The translations under genes were made by a program, and so were the position numbers. From contig PLFD01000016.1 in assembly GCA_003136635.1 (NCBI GenBank), positions 1 to 64,000 of the forward strand: 64,000 bases of DNA. The letters are read 5' to 3'. This DNA is from a candidate division FCPU426 bacterium. Lineage in GTDB: Bacteria; Oederibacteriota; Muellerivitia; Muellerivitales; Muellerivitaceae. The notes below the pieces were generated by a model that was not told the origin of the DNA, made no database searches, and worked only from the letters and a program-made list of their open reading frames with translations. Position 1 is the first letter of the stretch, and each line of letters starts with the position of its first letter. Positions 36,246 to 46,388 of this stretch are shown one piece after another.

Positions 36246-39200
36246 ATGCCAAAACGAACTGACATCAAAAAAATCATGGTTATCGGGGCAGGTCCCATCA
36301 TTATTGGGCAGGCCTGCGAGTTTGATTACTCCGGCACCCAGGGTTGCAAAGCGCTCAAAGAAGAGGGTTATGAAGTTATCTTGATTAACTCCAACCCGGC
36401 CACCATCATGACCGACCCGGAATTTGCTCACCGCACCTATATCGAACCTATTACCCCGGAAGTTGTTGCCAAGATTATCGAAAAAGAACGTCCAGACGCT
36501 TTGTTGCCTACTTTGGGTGGTCAGACAGCTTTGAATACGGCTGTGGCTTTGGCTGAAAAGGGAGTGCTGAACGAATTTAAAGTGGAACTCATCGGCGCCA
36601 ATCTGGCCGCCATTAAAAAGGCCGAAGACCGCCAGCTTTTTAAAGAAGCCATGCTGAAAATCGGTCTCGACCTGCCGAAATCCCTCACGGTTAATACGCT
36701 GGAAGACGGAATTGGGTTTGCTGAAGGGAATGGTTATCCCGTCATTATCCGACCCGCCTTTACTCTGGGTGGTACGGGCGGCGGTATTGCTTATAACCGC
36801 CAGGAATTTGAGGAAATTCTCTCTAAGGGTCTCGACCTTTCACCCATCCACCAATGCTTGGTTGAGGAATCAGCTCTGGGCTGGAAAGAATACGAAATGG
36901 AGGTCATGCGCGACCTCAAGGATAACGTGGTCATCATCTGCTCCATCGAAAACATGGACCCGATGGGTATCCATACGGGGGATTCGGTAACAGTCGCTCC
37001 GGCCCAAACCCTGACAGATAAAGAATATCAACGTATGCGCGACGCCTCGATTGCCTGCATCCGGGAAATTGGGGTGGATACGGGCGGTTCGAACATCCAA
37101 TTCGGTGTGGACCCGAAAACGGGCCGCATGATCGTGATTGAAATGAATCCCCGGGTATCCCGTTCTTCCGCCCTGGCCTCCAAGGCCACGGGCTTTCCCA
37201 TTGCTAAAATCGCCGCCAAGTTGGCGGTGGGTTACACGCTCGATGAACTTTTTAACGACATTACCCGCTATACCAAAGCGGCTTTTGAGCCGTCCATTGA
37301 CTACGTAGTCACTAAGATTCCCCGGTTCACTTTCGAAAAGTTTCCTGACGCCGATGATCTTTTGAATACCTCCATGAAGAGCGTAGGGGAAACTATGTCC
37401 ATCGGTCGGACGTTTAAAGAAAGCTACCAGAAAGCCATTCGATCCATGGAAACGGGAACGATCGGTTATGGCGCGGATGGGCGTGAGTATAAGCAAGGCC
37501 GCTGGATTAAAACCGGAGCCCGCAAGCCTGGCCGTATGCCAGGAGACGCCTTGAACGCCCAATTGGGCAAACCGACTTCCCAGCGGCATTTCTTTATCCG
37601 CCAGGCAATGTGTCAGGGTTATGACGTGGACAAAATTTACAAACTGACAGCCATTGATCCCTGGTTCTTGAACGAACTCAAAGAGATTGTGGACTTGGAA
37701 CGGGAACTAGAAAAATCCACCGCCAAAAAAGGGAAGTTGAAAGCGAAATTGCCGGCGGATTTGCTGCGCCGGGCCAAGTCGCTGGGCTTTTCCGACGCCC
37801 AATTGGCTTTCTTATGCGGTGTCAAAGAACACATGATCCGCAATTACCGCAAAATGAATAAGGTGACACCCGTTTATAAAATGGTGGATACCTGCGCGGC
37901 GGAGTTTGAAGCTTTTACTCCTTATCTCTATTCCACTTACGAATTAGGCAAGTCCTCGTTTGCCGGTAAAGATACCGAATCGGCCCCGACCAAACAAAAC
38001 AAGATCATGATTCTGGGCGGCGGGCCCAACCGTATCGGGCAGGGTATTGAGTTTGACTATTGCTGTGTGCACGGCGCTTTCGCACTTCGGGAAGACGGCT
38101 ACGAAGTCATTATGGTCAACAACAACCCCGAAACGGTTTCAACCGACTATGACACCTCGAACCGTCTTTATTTTGAACCTCTGACCTTTGAGGATGTGAT
38201 GAACATTGTGGACCGTGAAAAGCCCAAGGGTGTCATTGTTCAGTTTGGCGGCCAAACGCCCCTGAAACTGGCCGTTCCCCTTAAAAAAGCCGGGGTTCCG
38301 ATTATCGGCACATCACCCGAATCCATCGACATTGCGGAAGACCGCAAATTATTTGGGGCTATGCTCAAACGCCTCAAGATACGCCAGCCCGACAACGGCA
38401 TCGCCATGAATGTCAAACAGGCCAAGCCGGTAGCCCGCAAAGTGGGCTATCCTGTAGTGGTTCGTCCTTCGTATGTGCTGGGGGGAAGGGCGATGGAGAT
38501 TGTTTATGACGAATCCTCGCTGGATGAGTTTGTGCAGAAAGCGGCTGAAGCCGCGCCGGACAAACCCATTTTGATCGATCATTTTTTGGAAGACGCTTTG
38601 GAGGTGGATGTGGATTGCGTATCCGATGGCAAAGAAGTGGTGATTGCCGGGATTATGGAACACATTGAAGAGGCGGGGATTCACTCGGGCGATTCGGCCT
38701 GTGTTATTCCGCCTTATACCCTTCGGGAAGACCAGCTTGAAAACATCCGCAAATACACCAAAGAAATGGCTCTCAGTTTAAAAGTGAAGGGTTTAATGAA
38801 CGTTCAGTACGCCATTAAGAACGATATGGTTTATGTATTGGAAGTAAACCCCCGGGCTTCGCGGACGGTGCCTTTTGTTTCCAAAGTCACCGGCTTGCCT
38901 TGGGCCAAGGTGGCCGCCCGCATTATGTCGGGAAAGACTATTTCCCAGCTCAAAGTGAAGGAAGTTTCTTATCTTAAACATATCGCGGTTAAAGAAGCGG
39001 TGTTTCCTTTCAACCGGTTCCCCGGAGTGGATACGGTGTTGGGTCCCGAAATGAAATCGACGGGTGAAGTGATGGGGATTGATCAGGATTTTGGTATGGC
39101 TTTCGCGAAAAGCCAGATGGGAGCCAATTCCTCATTGCCCCTTAAGGGAACCGTATTCGTGACGGTCAAAAACAAAGACAAGCGGGCGGTGATTTTTATC

Positions 39201-39542
39201 GCCAAGCGTTTGACCGATATGGGTTTCAAATTGGTGGCGACCCAAGGAACGGCGCAAGCTTTAACCAGCAACGGCATGGAAGTGACAATCGTTCGTAAGG
39301 TGCATGAGGGTCGCCCCAATGTGGTGGACTTGATTAAAAATGGGGAAGTGCATTTGATTATGAATACGCCCGCGGGCAAAGGCCCCCGGTCGGATGATTT
39401 CCAAATTCGACGGACCGCCGTGGTTTACGGCGTTCCCTGTATCACCACGCTTTCAGCCTGCGCTGCCGCCACGAACGGCATTGAGGCTTTAAAGAAGCGC
39501 GAAATGAAGGTCAAATCCCTCCAGGAATATCACAACCTCTGA
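36246..39542 (+). CDS. carB: Carbamoyl-phosphate synthase large subunit
   Basis: Makes carbamoyl phosphate from bicarbonate, ammonia from CarA and two ATP. The 1098 residues hold two homologous ATP-grasp halves, each opening with a GxGPIxIGQxxEFDY-type motif ([15 protein letters not shown] and [16 protein letters not shown]). An oligomerisation region lies between them, and a C-terminal MGS-like allosteric domain starts at about residue 960 ([19 protein letters not shown]). The length agrees with the family. The 161-bp gap after carA holds a micro-ORF and the small palindrome TGTGC-CAGT-GCACA (36182-36195). Confidence 0.97.
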   Translation: MPKRTDIKKIMVIGAGPIIIGQACEFDYSGTQGCKALKEEGYEVILINSNPATIMTDPEFAHRTYIEPITPEVVAKIIEKERPDALLPTLGGQTALNTAVALAEKGVLNEFKVELIGANLAAIKKAEDRQLFKEAMLKIGLDLPKSLTVNTLEDGIGFAEGNGYPVIIRPAFTLGGTGGGIAYNRQEFEEILSKGLDLSPIHQCLVEESALGWKEYEMEVMRDLKDNVVIICSIENMDPMGIHTGDSVTVAPAQTLTDKEYQRMRDASIACIREIGVDTGGSNIQFGVDPKTGRMIVIEMNPRVSRSSALASKATGFPIAKIAAKLAVGYTLDELFNDITRYTKAAFEPSIDYVVTKIPRFTFEKFPDADDLLNTSMKSVGETMSIGRTFKESYQKAIRSMETGTIGYGADGREYKQGRWIKTGARKPGRMPGDALNAQLGKPTSQRHFFIRQAMCQGYDVDKIYKLTAIDPWFLNELKEIVDLERELEKSTAKKGKLKAKLPADLLRRAKSLGFSDAQLAFLCGVKEHMIRNYRKMNKVTPVYKMVDTCAAEFEAFTPYLYSTYELGKSSFAGKDTESAPTKQNKIMILGGGPNRIGQGIEFDYCCVHGAFALREDGYEVIMVNNNPETVSTDYDTSNRLYFEPLTFEDVMNIVDREKPKGVIVQFGGQTPLKLAVPLKKAGVPIIGTSPESIDIAEDRKLFGAMLKRLKIRQPDNGIAMNVKQAKPVARKVGYPVVVRPSYVLGGRAMEIVYDESSLDEFVQKAAEAAPDKPILIDHFLEDALEVDVDCVSDGKEVVIAGIMEHIEEAGIHSGDSACVIPPYTLREDQLENIRKYTKEMALSLKVKGLMNVQYAIKNDMVYVLEVNPRASRTVPFVSKVTGLPWAKVAARIMSGKTISQLKVKEVSYLKHIAVKEAVFPFNRFPGVDTVLGPEMKSTGEVMGIDQDFGMAFAKSQMGANSSLPLKGTVFVTVKNKDKRAVIFIAKRLTDMGFKLVATQGTAQALTSNGMEVTIVRKVHEGRPNVVDLIKNGEVHLIMNTPAGKGPRSDDFQIRRTAVVYGVPCITTLSACAAATNGIEALKKREMKVKSLQEYHNL

Positions 39543-39655
39543 TTTTCTGGAAATCGGGAAACCTGCTTATTTGGGCCGGTTTTCCTATGCAACTTCTTCC
39601 TCTGGGTATTCGTCTTATATACAAGAAGCGAATAAATCTTAAACGGAGGGTTTTT

Positions 39656-39877
39656 ATGAAAAAGTTAATCACTCTTTTGGTTCTGATTCTCGCCATGGCT
39701 TCCACCACTTTCGCCGAGGCTAATGTTTGTGTTTCCGCTTATTACCCGGCACATTATCACCGGATTTATGTTCCTGCCCGGGCCGCCCGTCATTGGGTTC
39801 CGGGATATGGGTGGACAGTTTATGGTCCTGCTCACCGCATTCTGGTTTGGAACCGTTATCACCACTGCTGGATGTAA
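39656..39877 (+). CDS. Small secreted His/Tyr/Trp-rich protein
   Basis: A 73-residue protein with a clean signal peptide (MKKLITLLVLILAMASTTFA) and a mature part of about 52 residues rich in His, Tyr, Trp and Arg. It resembles the short exported proteins carrying YxWVPGHW-like repeats (WVPGYGWTVYGP), whose function is unknown. The histidines may bind metal. ATG 39656 follows an ACGGAGGG ribosome site, and an intrinsic terminator follows at 39903, so it is probably a single-gene unit. Confidence 0.65.
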   Translation: MKKLITLLVLILAMASTTFAEANVCVSAYYPAHYHRIYVPARAARHWVPGYGWTVYGPAHRILVWNRYHHCWM

Positions 39878-39902
39878 CCGCTGATTTTTGCGGCACTGTC
39901 TG

Positions 39903-39940
39903 GCCCGGTCTTCATCCCAAAGATGATGCCGGGCTTTTTT
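39903..39940 (+). terminator. Rho-independent terminator after the small secreted gene
   Basis: GCCCGG...CATC pairs with GATG...CCGGGC across 39903-39934, followed by six T residues (39935-39940). It separates the small secreted protein from cobA. Confidence 0.85.
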
Positions 39941-39982
39941 GTGGCCTATTTACTTTCATGTCAGCCTGCTAGAATTCCTTCC

Positions 39983-40531
39983 ATGGAAAATCGCTTTCAC
40001 GTTTATTACGGCTACGGTAAAGGCAAAACTACCTCAGTTATCGGTTTGGCGGTTCGAGCCTTGGGCGCTGCTAAAAAAGTGGCGCTGATTCAATTTGATA
40101 AGGGTTACGACGGCGTCAACGAACATTATTCGGAACGCAAAATTTTGCGAGGTTTTTCCAATCTTCAACTTTTCCCCTTCGGTAAAGAACGGGTTTTGGG
40201 AAAAAACGCTTTTCGCTTTAAAAATGAGCCCGGTGATTTTGAGGAAGCTCAAAAAGCGTTAGCCAAGGCGAAAGAACTATTGATAAGCGGGCAGGTTGAT
40301 CTTTTGATTTTGGATGAGATTTTGGCCGCGGTTATGTGCAAGCTAATCGCGCCCGAAGATGTCATGGGGTTGATAGAAATGTATAACCAGAACCGCCATT
40401 GTGAATTAGTCATGACCGGTCATCAGGTCTGGCCTGAACTTGTTGAAAAGGCCGATCTGGTCACGGAAATGCGCAAGGAAAAGCATTACTTCGATCAAAA
40501 AGTTCTTTCAAAAGAAGGCATTGAGTTTTGA
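39983..40531 (+). CDS. cobA: Cob(I)alamin adenosyltransferase, CobA/BtuR type
   Basis: Adds the adenosyl group to reduced corrinoids, the step that makes coenzyme B12. The 182-residue P-loop protein has the specific Walker variant GYGKGKTT at residues 10-17, then AVRALGAAKKVALIQFDKG and DLLILDEILAAV with the acidic metal site, and VMTGHQVWPELVEKADLVTEM near the end, all typical. The ATG at 39983 is preferred over the in-frame upstream start at 39923, which lies in the terminator. No other B12 genes are in the window, so it may serve corrinoid salvage. Confidence 0.93.
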   Translation: MENRFHVYYGYGKGKTTSVIGLAVRALGAAKKVALIQFDKGYDGVNEHYSERKILRGFSNLQLFPFGKERVLGKNAFRFKNEPGDFEEAQKALAKAKELLISGQVDLLILDEILAAVMCKLIAPEDVMGLIEMYNQNRHCELVMTGHQVWPELVEKADLVTEMRKEKHYFDQKVLSKEGIEF

Positions 40532-41175
40532 AAACCAGACTTCTTTATTCTTCCAAACCATACTTTGTTTTGGCAGCTCTTTTTTCTCTCGTTCCTGTGC
40601 TTAATAACAAATATCCCGCTTTATTTTTTCCATCGGCGCCGGAGGGGTGGGTCACGATTATCGCGACTGGGGCCGGCATTTACGCCGCATTTAAAGGGTT
40701 AGGCTACGCATGGGCTCTCATTCAAGCCCGCGCGGAAGCGAAAGCCTGGATTGTTCAGGTGGCTCAAAATCGAAAAGTGATTGAAAATCCCGATCCCAAT
40801 GATGTGATTAATGCCGGTCGTTCCGTAACCCGCTTAGTTCGCAACGTGGACGAAGATTTGAGAGAGATTGGACCCGATTTCAGCTGGGAGTCTTTAGGCC
40901 GACTGGAACATTATTTGACTGAGCTTTTGATGGAAGTGGACGATGAAGAAAAAGCTAAAATCCGTTTGGGTATTGTGGGCATTTATATTGGCGAAACGCT
41001 TTGCCGGTCGAAAGGCTGGGAATGGTTTTTTAAGCCGGACACTTCCTTGAAACAGTTTTTGTTTTTACCGTCGGTTATTCGTAAGAACGGAAAAGTAATT
41101 GATCCTTTTGAGACGGCAGCCAATGCCTTTAACGAAAAAAAATCCCTGTCCCGTTTTTTAAGCGGCCTGCAATGA
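40528..41175 (+). CDS. Unknown membrane-associated protein
   Basis: A 215-residue protein with hydrophobic stretches at residues 10-25 and 40-60 and a soluble C-terminal part of about 150 residues that is helical and acidic ([30 protein letters not shown]). No family recognised. The start is TTG at 40528 overlapping the cobA stop, and the end overlaps the start of the next gene by 4 bp, so three genes are coupled. Residues GIYIGETLCRSKGWEWFF could be a core motif worth searching. Confidence 0.6.
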   Translation: MKTRLLYSSKPYFVLAALFSLVPVLNNKYPALFFPSAPEGWVTIIATGAGIYAAFKGLGYAWALIQARAEAKAWIVQVAQNRKVIENPDPNDVINAGRSVTRLVRNVDEDLREIGPDFSWESLGRLEHYLTELLMEVDDEEKAKIRLGIVGIYIGETLCRSKGWEWFFKPDTSLKQFLFLPSVIRKNGKVIDPFETAANAFNEKKSLSRFLSGLQ

Positions 41176-41840
41176 AATGGATTGCCTTTCTGTTGATGGT
41201 CGCGGTTTCCACTCCTCTTTACGCGATGGATTGCGATGGCGACCGCCATTTCAATCCGCATTCCGTCATTCACGTTGTTACCGATCCCATTCAAGTCCGC
41301 TATTTTCACGACCATTCCACCGCTCAAATTGAGGAAATGCGGAATATCAAATTCCATAACCGACGGCTTCATAATCCCGGCGTTACTTTGGCGGAGCATG
41401 AATTCAAGATGGATTATCAGGTCGGGGGATTAGAGCATCCCAATCAAGACGGCTTCTGCGTCTGGGTCGATTCGATCAACGTCAGCTTTTCTTACGCTCA
41501 AATGGATGTTTATATTTCCAGTAATTATCCGGAAGGAACCTGTCCCTACCAGGTTATTTTGAATCACGAGAACCAGCATGTGGCTATCGACCAAAGGGTT
41601 TTAGCGAAATACAGAGCGATAGTTGAAAGAGCGCTACGTAAAAGTCGGGCTATTCCGACTAAGGCCCATCCCATGAGCGTGGTTTCCATGAATAACGGGA
41701 AAGCGGTTATTGACGCCCGGTTGAATCGGATTGTGAACCCGATTTTGGCGACCTATAAAAAGGAAATCACCCGGGAAAATGGAAAAATCGATACTCCGGC
41801 TAACTACCGAAGAACCCAGGCTCTTTGCAATAATTGGTAA
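41172..41840 (+). CDS. Secreted putative metalloprotease-like protein (HExxH)
   Basis: A 222-residue exported protein with a signal peptide (to about residue 18, ending PLYA). Residues 132-136 read HENQH, the HExxH zinc-binding pattern of metallopeptidases, inside ILNHENQHVAIDQRVL, where the helix context fits DUF922-like zincins. Several cysteines (DCDGD, GFCVW, GTCPY, ALCNNW) could form disulfides. Catalytic activity is inferred from the motif only, and HExxH occurs by chance. It is coupled to the upstream membrane protein by an ATGA overlap. Confidence 0.65.
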   Translation: MKWIAFLLMVAVSTPLYAMDCDGDRHFNPHSVIHVVTDPIQVRYFHDHSTAQIEEMRNIKFHNRRLHNPGVTLAEHEFKMDYQVGGLEHPNQDGFCVWVDSINVSFSYAQMDVYISSNYPEGTCPYQVILNHENQHVAIDQRVLAKYRAIVERALRKSRAIPTKAHPMSVVSMNNGKAVIDARLNRIVNPILATYKKEITRENGKIDTPANYRRTQALCNNW

Positions 41841-41857
41841 TCACACCGTCTGGACAT

Positions 41858-41890
41858 AAAAAAAGCCCCCGGGGTTTCCCCCGGAGGCTT
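41858..41890 (-). terminator. Terminator of the cold-shock gene
   Basis: On the minus strand AAGCC-T-CCGGGG, a GAAA-like loop and CCCCGG-G-GGCTT form a strong hairpin, then a run of seven T residues follows. It lies directly after the csp stop codon. Confidence 0.88.
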
Positions 41891-41906
41891 TCGTGAATCC
41901 GTAAAA

Positions 41907-42107
41907 TTATATTTTACGGACGTTCTCGGCCTTGAGACCCTTATCACCTTGTGAAACTTCAAATTCCACGCGGTCCCCTTCATTCAGGGACTTAAATCCG
42001 TCTGATTGAATTGACGAAAAGTGGACGAATACGTCCTCGCCTCCGTCTTGGGAGATGAAACCAAAACCCTTCTCATTCTTAAACCACTTCACTGTACCTT
42101 GTGCCAT
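41907..42107 (-). CDS. Cold-shock protein, CspA family
   Basis: A 66-residue single cold-shock domain that binds single-stranded nucleic acid and melts RNA structure. RNP1 is KGFGFI (residues 14-19) and RNP2 is VFVHFS (residues 27-32). Full length for the family. It is transcribed opposite to its neighbours with its own promoter and terminator. The leader of about 65-70 nt is shorter than that of E. coli cspA, so thermoregulation by a long leader is not indicated. Confidence 0.97.
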   Translation of the reverse strand: MAQGTVKWFKNEKGFGFISQDGGEDVFVHFSSIQSDGFKSLNEGDRVEFEVSQGDKGLKAENVRKI

Positions 42108-42181
42108 GCTGCAACAACCTTTCTACAAAACCAAAAATTTAAAATCTCCAAGGAAAGCTAAGCTTCCAGGGAGTCAAAATC

Positions 42182-42210
42182 ATACTAGAAAACATCCGAA
42201 AAGGTAACAA
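42182..42210 (-). promoter_or_regulatory. Promoter of the cold-shock gene
   Basis: Read on the minus strand: TTGTTA (42210-42205), 17 bases, then TAGTAT (42187-42182). This gives a leader of about 67 nt to the csp start at 42107. The match is moderate, and the region is AT-rich. Confidence 0.45.
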
Positions 42211-42332
42211 AACCTTTAAAAAGGACACAATCCGGTAGGACTTATAAATTAAAATTAAAAATGAATTTTCGGTTATTCAAGCAAGCAAGGGCCATTTTAA
42301 ATGAAGGACGATTCGTTTAAACTGCGGAGCCA

Positions 42333-42995
42333 ATGAATACCCTTACGAAAAGCACCCTCAAAATTAACGAGATTTATCTAAGCGTTCAGGGCGAATCGAC
42401 CTGGACGGGATTACCCTGTGTTTTTGTCCGCCTGACTGGTTGTTCACTTCGCTGTTCTTGGTGCGATACGGCCTATGCGTTTCATGAGGGGTCGGACAAC
42501 GATTTGGACAAAATCCTCGCGACGATAGACAGTTATGGCATCCGGTTAGTGGAAATAACCGGTGGGGAACCTTTGGAGCAAGAGGGAGTTTATCCTTTAA
42601 TGGAAGCTCTTCTGGCGAAAGGATATCAAGTGCTTCTGGAAACAAGCGGCGCGGTGGATGTAGGCCGGGTTCCTCCAAAAGTTGTGAAAATTGTGGACGT
42701 GAAATGCCCCGGGTCTGGCGAGGAAGCCCGGAATTTATGGGGCAATTTTGAAAAGCTAACGGCCCATCAGGACGAGATTAAGTTTGTGATTAAAGACCGG
42801 GAAGATTACGATTACGCAAAAGAAATTATTCAGAAGCACCGATTGACGGGAAAGTTTACGCTGCTTTTTTCGTCCGCTTTTGAGCATTTAAAACCTTCGG
42901 ACTTGGCTGAGTGGATTACAGCCGACCGGCTACCCGTAAGGTTTCAGCTTCAACTGCATAAATATGTTTGGCCTGACGACACGAAGGGAAGATAA
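42333..42995 (+). CDS. queE: 7-carboxy-7-deazaguanine synthase
   Basis: Radical SAM enzyme that contracts 6-carboxy-tetrahydropterin to CDG on the way to queuosine and other 7-deazapurines. The cluster motif CX3CX2C is present as CSLRCSWC near residue 33, and [13 protein letters not shown] follows in the SAM-binding strand. The 220 residues match the QueE size. It is 5 bp from queC, so the pair makes preQ0. queD and queF are not in the window. Confidence 0.93.
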   Translation: MNTLTKSTLKINEIYLSVQGESTWTGLPCVFVRLTGCSLRCSWCDTAYAFHEGSDNDLDKILATIDSYGIRLVEITGGEPLEQEGVYPLMEALLAKGYQVLLETSGAVDVGRVPPKVVKIVDVKCPGSGEEARNLWGNFEKLTAHQDEIKFVIKDREDYDYAKEIIQKHRLTGKFTLLFSSAFEHLKPSDLAEWITADRLPVRFQLQLHKYVWPDDTKGR

Positions 42996-43000
42996 AGTTA

Positions 43001-43690
43001 ATGGATAAGAAAAAAGCGGTTGTTCTGGTTTCGGGCGGCTTGGACTCAACCACCTGCCTGGCGCTCGCTCAAAAACAGGGTTTCGAGCTTTATGCTTTGA
43101 CCCTTTTTTACGGTCAAAGACACAAAGTAGAGCTGAAAGCCGCGCGCAAAGTTTCTAAAGCTTACGGCGTCCGCCGTCATCTGGAACTGGAAGTGCCTTT
43201 AACCGCTTTCGGCGGGTCGGCCCTTACGGACAAAAAAATAAAAGTGCCCAAACAGTCAACGGTTCAAGCCATTGGCAAAGGGATTCCCTCCACTTATGTG
43301 CCGGCTCGCAACACGGTTTTTCTTTCTTTGGCGTTGGCCTGGGCTGAGGTTTTGGAAGCCGAACATATTTTTATCGGGGTAAACGCGCTGGATTACAGCG
43401 GTTATCCCGACTGCCGACCAGAGTTTATACAGGCTTTCGAACGGTTGGCAAAATTGGCCACGAAGAAGGGTGTCGAGGGAAAATGGAAGTTGAAAATTCA
43501 CACGCCTCTCATCCGGATGAGCAAAGCGCAAATTATTAAGACCGGATTGAAGTTAAAAGTAAATTACGGTTTGACTCACTCTTGTTATGACCCTAAGCTC
43601 AACGGCGGTTCCTGCGGGCGCTGCGATTCTTGTCTTTTGAGGTCGAAAGGGTTCCAAGAGACGGGGATAGCGGATCCACTTCGGGGTTGA
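43001..43690 (+). CDS. queC: 7-cyano-7-deazaguanine synthase
   Basis: ATP-dependent enzyme that turns CDG into preQ0 nitrile. The PP-loop SGGLDSTTC begins near residue 10, the motif [18 protein letters not shown] is conserved, and the C-terminus has the zinc cysteines in [13 protein letters not shown]. At 229 residues it is standard. It is in an operon with queE upstream (5-bp spacing). PreQ0 could feed tRNA queuosine or DNA modification; neither is shown here. Confidence 0.96.
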   Translation: MDKKKAVVLVSGGLDSTTCLALAQKQGFELYALTLFYGQRHKVELKAARKVSKAYGVRRHLELEVPLTAFGGSALTDKKIKVPKQSTVQAIGKGIPSTYVPARNTVFLSLALAWAEVLEAEHIFIGVNALDYSGYPDCRPEFIQAFERLAKLATKKGVEGKWKLKIHTPLIRMSKAQIIKTGLKLKVNYGLTHSCYDPKLNGGSCGRCDSCLLRSKGFQETGIADPLRG

Positions 43691-43742
43691 AACAGCTGTT
43701 CAACCTAACTATTCTGAATCCAATTCGAGTGATGGAATCCCT

Positions 43743-44756
43743 TTGTACTCACTGATGAAACGATTGCTTTTCTTGTTAGAGCCTGAAACCGCCCACCGGA
43801 TGGCATTAGGGTCGCTCCGGATTTTAGAACCCATTCTTCCTCTTTTTTCCTCCGCTTTAAGGGTTTCAGACCCTCGGTTAGAAACAACCGTGTTTGGTTT
43901 GAAATTTCCTAATCCTATTGGGCTGGCCGCGGGATTGGATAAAAAGGGTCAATTGCCCATGGCCTGGCAGGAGGTGGGGTTTGGCTTCGCCGAACTGGGA
44001 ACCTTCACCGCTAAAGCTCAAAGCGGCAACCTGGCCCCCCGGGTTTTTCGCTATCCCGGCCAAAATGCCATTATCAACAAAATGGGTTTTCCGAACCCGG
44101 GCGCTGAGGAAGCGGCGCAAAGCTTAAAGGAATTGAAGGAAGCGGGCCACTGGCCTTCTATTCCCATTGGCATCAACATCGGCAAAAGTAAAATAACCCC
44201 TCTGGAAGGGGCGGTGGACGATTATTTGGAATCGTTAACCCATTTGAAACCCTATGCGGATTATTTCGCGATCAATGTCAGTTCTCCCAATACACCGGGG
44301 CTTCGAAAGCTTCAGGAAGCCAAACCGCTTAAAAAGCTTTTGACGGCATTGGTCAAAGAAGCGAAAGGAAAGCCCGTTTTACTGAAGTTGGCTCCCGATC
44401 TGGAAGAGAAGCCTTTAAAAGAAGCGGTTTCCGCGGCGCTGAGCGCGGGTTGCGTGGGATTGATCGCCACCAACACAACCCTTTCGCGGGCGGGGTTGCC
44501 GTCCGGAAAATATCCCGATGGCGGATTATCAGGTCAGCCTCTCAAGAAAATGGCGACAAAGGTTCTGAAATCACTTTCCCTCTTTACGAAGGGAAAAGTT
44601 CCGTTGGTGGCTGTGGGAGGAATTTTTACCGCGCAAGATGTTCGGGAGAAATTAGACGCGGGCGCCAGCCTGGTGCAAGTTTATACAGGCTATATTTACG
44701 AGGGTCCCTGTTTACCGGCCCGTCTTTGCAAAGGTTTATTGAAAGAAGAGAAATGA
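43743..44756 (+). CDS. pyrD: Dihydroorotate dehydrogenase (quinone), class 2
   Basis: Oxidises dihydroorotate to orotate with electrons passed to the membrane quinone pool. The N-terminal helix MYSLMKRLLFLLEPETAHR is the membrane-association segment found only in class 2 enzymes; there is no pyrK subunit, in agreement. FMN-binding motifs include NPIGLAAGLDKKG, INVSSPNTPGLR and the C-terminal VGGIFTAQDV. The start is the TTG at 43743 because it restores the MYSL beginning. Its stop overlaps the rlpA ATG. It is 10 kb away from the PyrR-controlled operon. Confidence 0.95.
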   Translation: MYSLMKRLLFLLEPETAHRMALGSLRILEPILPLFSSALRVSDPRLETTVFGLKFPNPIGLAAGLDKKGQLPMAWQEVGFGFAELGTFTAKAQSGNLAPRVFRYPGQNAIINKMGFPNPGAEEAAQSLKELKEAGHWPSIPIGINIGKSKITPLEGAVDDYLESLTHLKPYADYFAINVSSPNTPGLRKLQEAKPLKKLLTALVKEAKGKPVLLKLAPDLEEKPLKEAVSAALSAGCVGLIATNTTLSRAGLPSGKYPDGGLSGQPLKKMATKVLKSLSLFTKGKVPLVAVGGIFTAQDVREKLDAGASLVQVYTGYIYEGPCLPARLCKGLLKEEK

Positions 44757-45238
44757 AAAATAATATTTTAAAATTGGCCGTCTTCTTGGGATTCATTGGG
44801 CTGGCCGGTTGCGTTCCAATCCGTCAAGCCGTTCCTTCTGGCCGGGGGATTGTGGAATCCCGTCCCAACTCAAATGTTCAATATGAAAGCCCGGATGATT
44901 TTAAAAATTTAGGGCCGGATGCCTGGAAAAACGAGATGGAAGGAATCGGATCCTGGTATGGATCAGATTTTGACGGGAAGCTAACTTCCAGCGGGGAAAT
45001 TTACGATATGTACGCTTTTACCGCGGCGCACAAGACTCTTCCCCTGGGTACGGTAGTTACGGTTAATAATTTGGATAACGGTAAAAGTGTTCAAGTGAAG
45101 ATCAATGACCGGGGGCCTTATGTGACGGGCCGGATTATTGATCTGTCCAAGGCGGCGGCTGAAGCGGTCGGTATCAGTACGACCGGTACGGCTCACGTGA
45201 GATTGGAAATTGTCCAATGGCCCCAAAACTCAAAATAG
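44753..45238 (+). CDS. rlpA: RlpA-like lipoprotein (septal lytic transglycosylase)
   Basis: An outer-membrane lipoprotein of 161 residues. The lipobox LAGC places the lipidated cysteine near residue 20, and the double-psi beta-barrel domain shows GIGSWYGSDFDGKLTSSGEIYDM and VKINDRGPYVTGRIIDLSKAAA, with the catalytic-type Asp/His context. Members cut denuded glycan strands at the septum. There is no C-terminal SPOR domain. The ATG at 44753 overlaps the pyrD stop; a longer reading from 44450 would extend back through pyrD and was rejected. Confidence 0.9.
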   Translation: MKNNILKLAVFLGFIGLAGCVPIRQAVPSGRGIVESRPNSNVQYESPDDFKNLGPDAWKNEMEGIGSWYGSDFDGKLTSSGEIYDMYAFTAAHKTLPLGTVVTVNNLDNGKSVQVKINDRGPYVTGRIIDLSKAAAEAVGISTTGTAHVRLEIVQWPQNSK

Positions 45239-45415
45239 ACTGGGTTGAGTGATGGTTTGTTTCAACCGGTTTGTCATTTTCGGTATTTCAATCAGACAAT
45301 TTTGACAATAGTACCAACCCGCGTGGTTGAAAATGGTTTGGTTTAACAAACCTTGTGTTTTACAAAAGTCACAGATAAGGATAACGGGAACGTTTTTAAC
45401 GCTATCGGGGCTCAT
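45230..45415 (-). CDS. Small CxxC zinc-ribbon protein
   Basis: A 61-residue minus-strand ORF with two CxxC pairs (C15-x2-C18 and C37-x2-C40), a likely zinc ribbon, followed by a basic C-terminus. It has an AGAGGA ribosome site before ATG. Its last 9 bases overlap the end of rlpA tail to tail. No named family was recognised. The size, SD and cysteine spacing suggest a real gene, perhaps a nucleic-acid or protein-binding adapter. Confidence 0.55.
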   Translation of the reverse strand: MSPDSVKNVPVILICDFCKTQGLLNQTIFNHAGWYYCQNCLIEIPKMTNRLKQTITQPSLF

Positions 45416-45557
45416 GAGAATCCTCTTTCAATTTATTTGGGTCACTTTAAGCCGAACTGATTAAATAACTGTAACCTTCGTAAAAACCTTTCGTTACAAT
45501 GAGTTTGCGTTTAAATCGATTGAATTTTGGTAAACCAAAGCTTTTGAACAGGTGTTT

Positions 45558-46388
45558 ATGACGTCTTTTTCCGAGAAATTGAAATCGGCCATTCAGCGCA
45601 CCGGCGGTTGTCTCTGTGTGGGTTTGGACGTGGATTTGGCCAAGCTGCCCGCCGGGTTGTCCAGGGATTCCCAGGGCGCTTTGACTTTCTGCCAAGCGGT
45701 TATCGAAGCCACAAAGGACATCACCGCCGCCTATAAACCCAATCTGGCTTTCTTTGAATCCCTGGGAGCCGAGGGATTTCGAATTCTAGAGAAAATACGC
45801 GCTTCGATTCCGGACAACGCGATTGTGATCATGGACGCCAAGCGGGGCGATATTGGCAATACCTCGCAGGCCTACGCCAAAGCCTTTTATGAAAACCTTA
45901 AATCCGATTCAGTCACTCTTTCGCCCTATATGGGCAAGGATTCGGTAGAACCTTTTTTGGATTATCCCGGAACATGCTCTTTTGTGCTCTGTCTGACGTC
46001 TAATCCTTCATCGTCCGATTTCCAACTTCAGACCCTTCAAAATGGACAAAAGCTTTATGAATGGGTGGCTCAAACAGCGATTGGTTGGGAAAAGGGTAAA
46101 AATGGCGAAGTGGGGCTGGTGGTAGGCGCAACCCAGACTCAATACCTGAAAGATTTGCGAAAATTGGCGCCCGACACGGTTTTTCTGGTGCCAGGAGTCG
46201 GAACCCAGGGTGGCGATCTGCCGGGTGTTTTGAAAGAAGGCCGGGCCGGGAATGGTTATGGAATCCTAGTGAATGTTTCCCGCCAAGTGTTATATGCTTC
46301 ATCGGGCTCGGATTACGCCCTAGCGTCCCGCCGTGAGGCTCAGAAACTGGTGGATGAAATGAAACCTTACTTTCGAGGAGTTTCATGA
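45558..46388 (+). CDS. pyrF: Orotidine 5'-phosphate decarboxylase, long type
   Basis: Last step of UMP synthesis. The 276-residue protein belongs to the longer (class II) bacterial OMPDC subfamily: LCVGLDVDLAKLP near the start, the catalytic block MDAKRGDIGNTSQAYA, and VPGVGTQGGDL. The ATG at 45558 sits close to AGGTG; the GTG at 45552 is an alternative start. Its stop overlaps the pyrE ATG (ATGA), and pyrF-pyrE form a unit separate from the PyrR operon. Confidence 0.95.
   Translation: MTSFSEKLKSAIQRTGGCLCVGLDVDLAKLPAGLSRDSQGALTFCQAVIEATKDITAAYKPNLAFFESLGAEGFRILEKIRASIPDNAIVIMDAKRGDIGNTSQAYAKAFYENLKSDSVTLSPYMGKDSVEPFLDYPGTCSFVLCLTSNPSSSDFQLQTLQNGQKLYEWVAQTAIGWEKGKNGEVGLVVGATQTQYLKDLRKLAPDTVFLVPGVGTQGGDLPGVLKEGRAGNGYGILVNVSRQVLYASSGSDYALASRREAQKLVDEMKPYFRGVS

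Noticed and set aside
39923..39982. N-terminal extension of cobA
   Set aside because: It lies in the terminator of the previous gene, and the P-loop start MENRFHVYYGYGKGKTT is conventional.
42108..42332. preQ1 riboswitch before queE
   Set aside because: No recognisable aptamer (C-rich loop with A-rich tail pseudoknot) was seen upstream of queE.
44450..44752. N-terminal extension of rlpA
   Set aside because: It lies in the pyrD gene in another frame and would bury the lipoprotein signal peptide.
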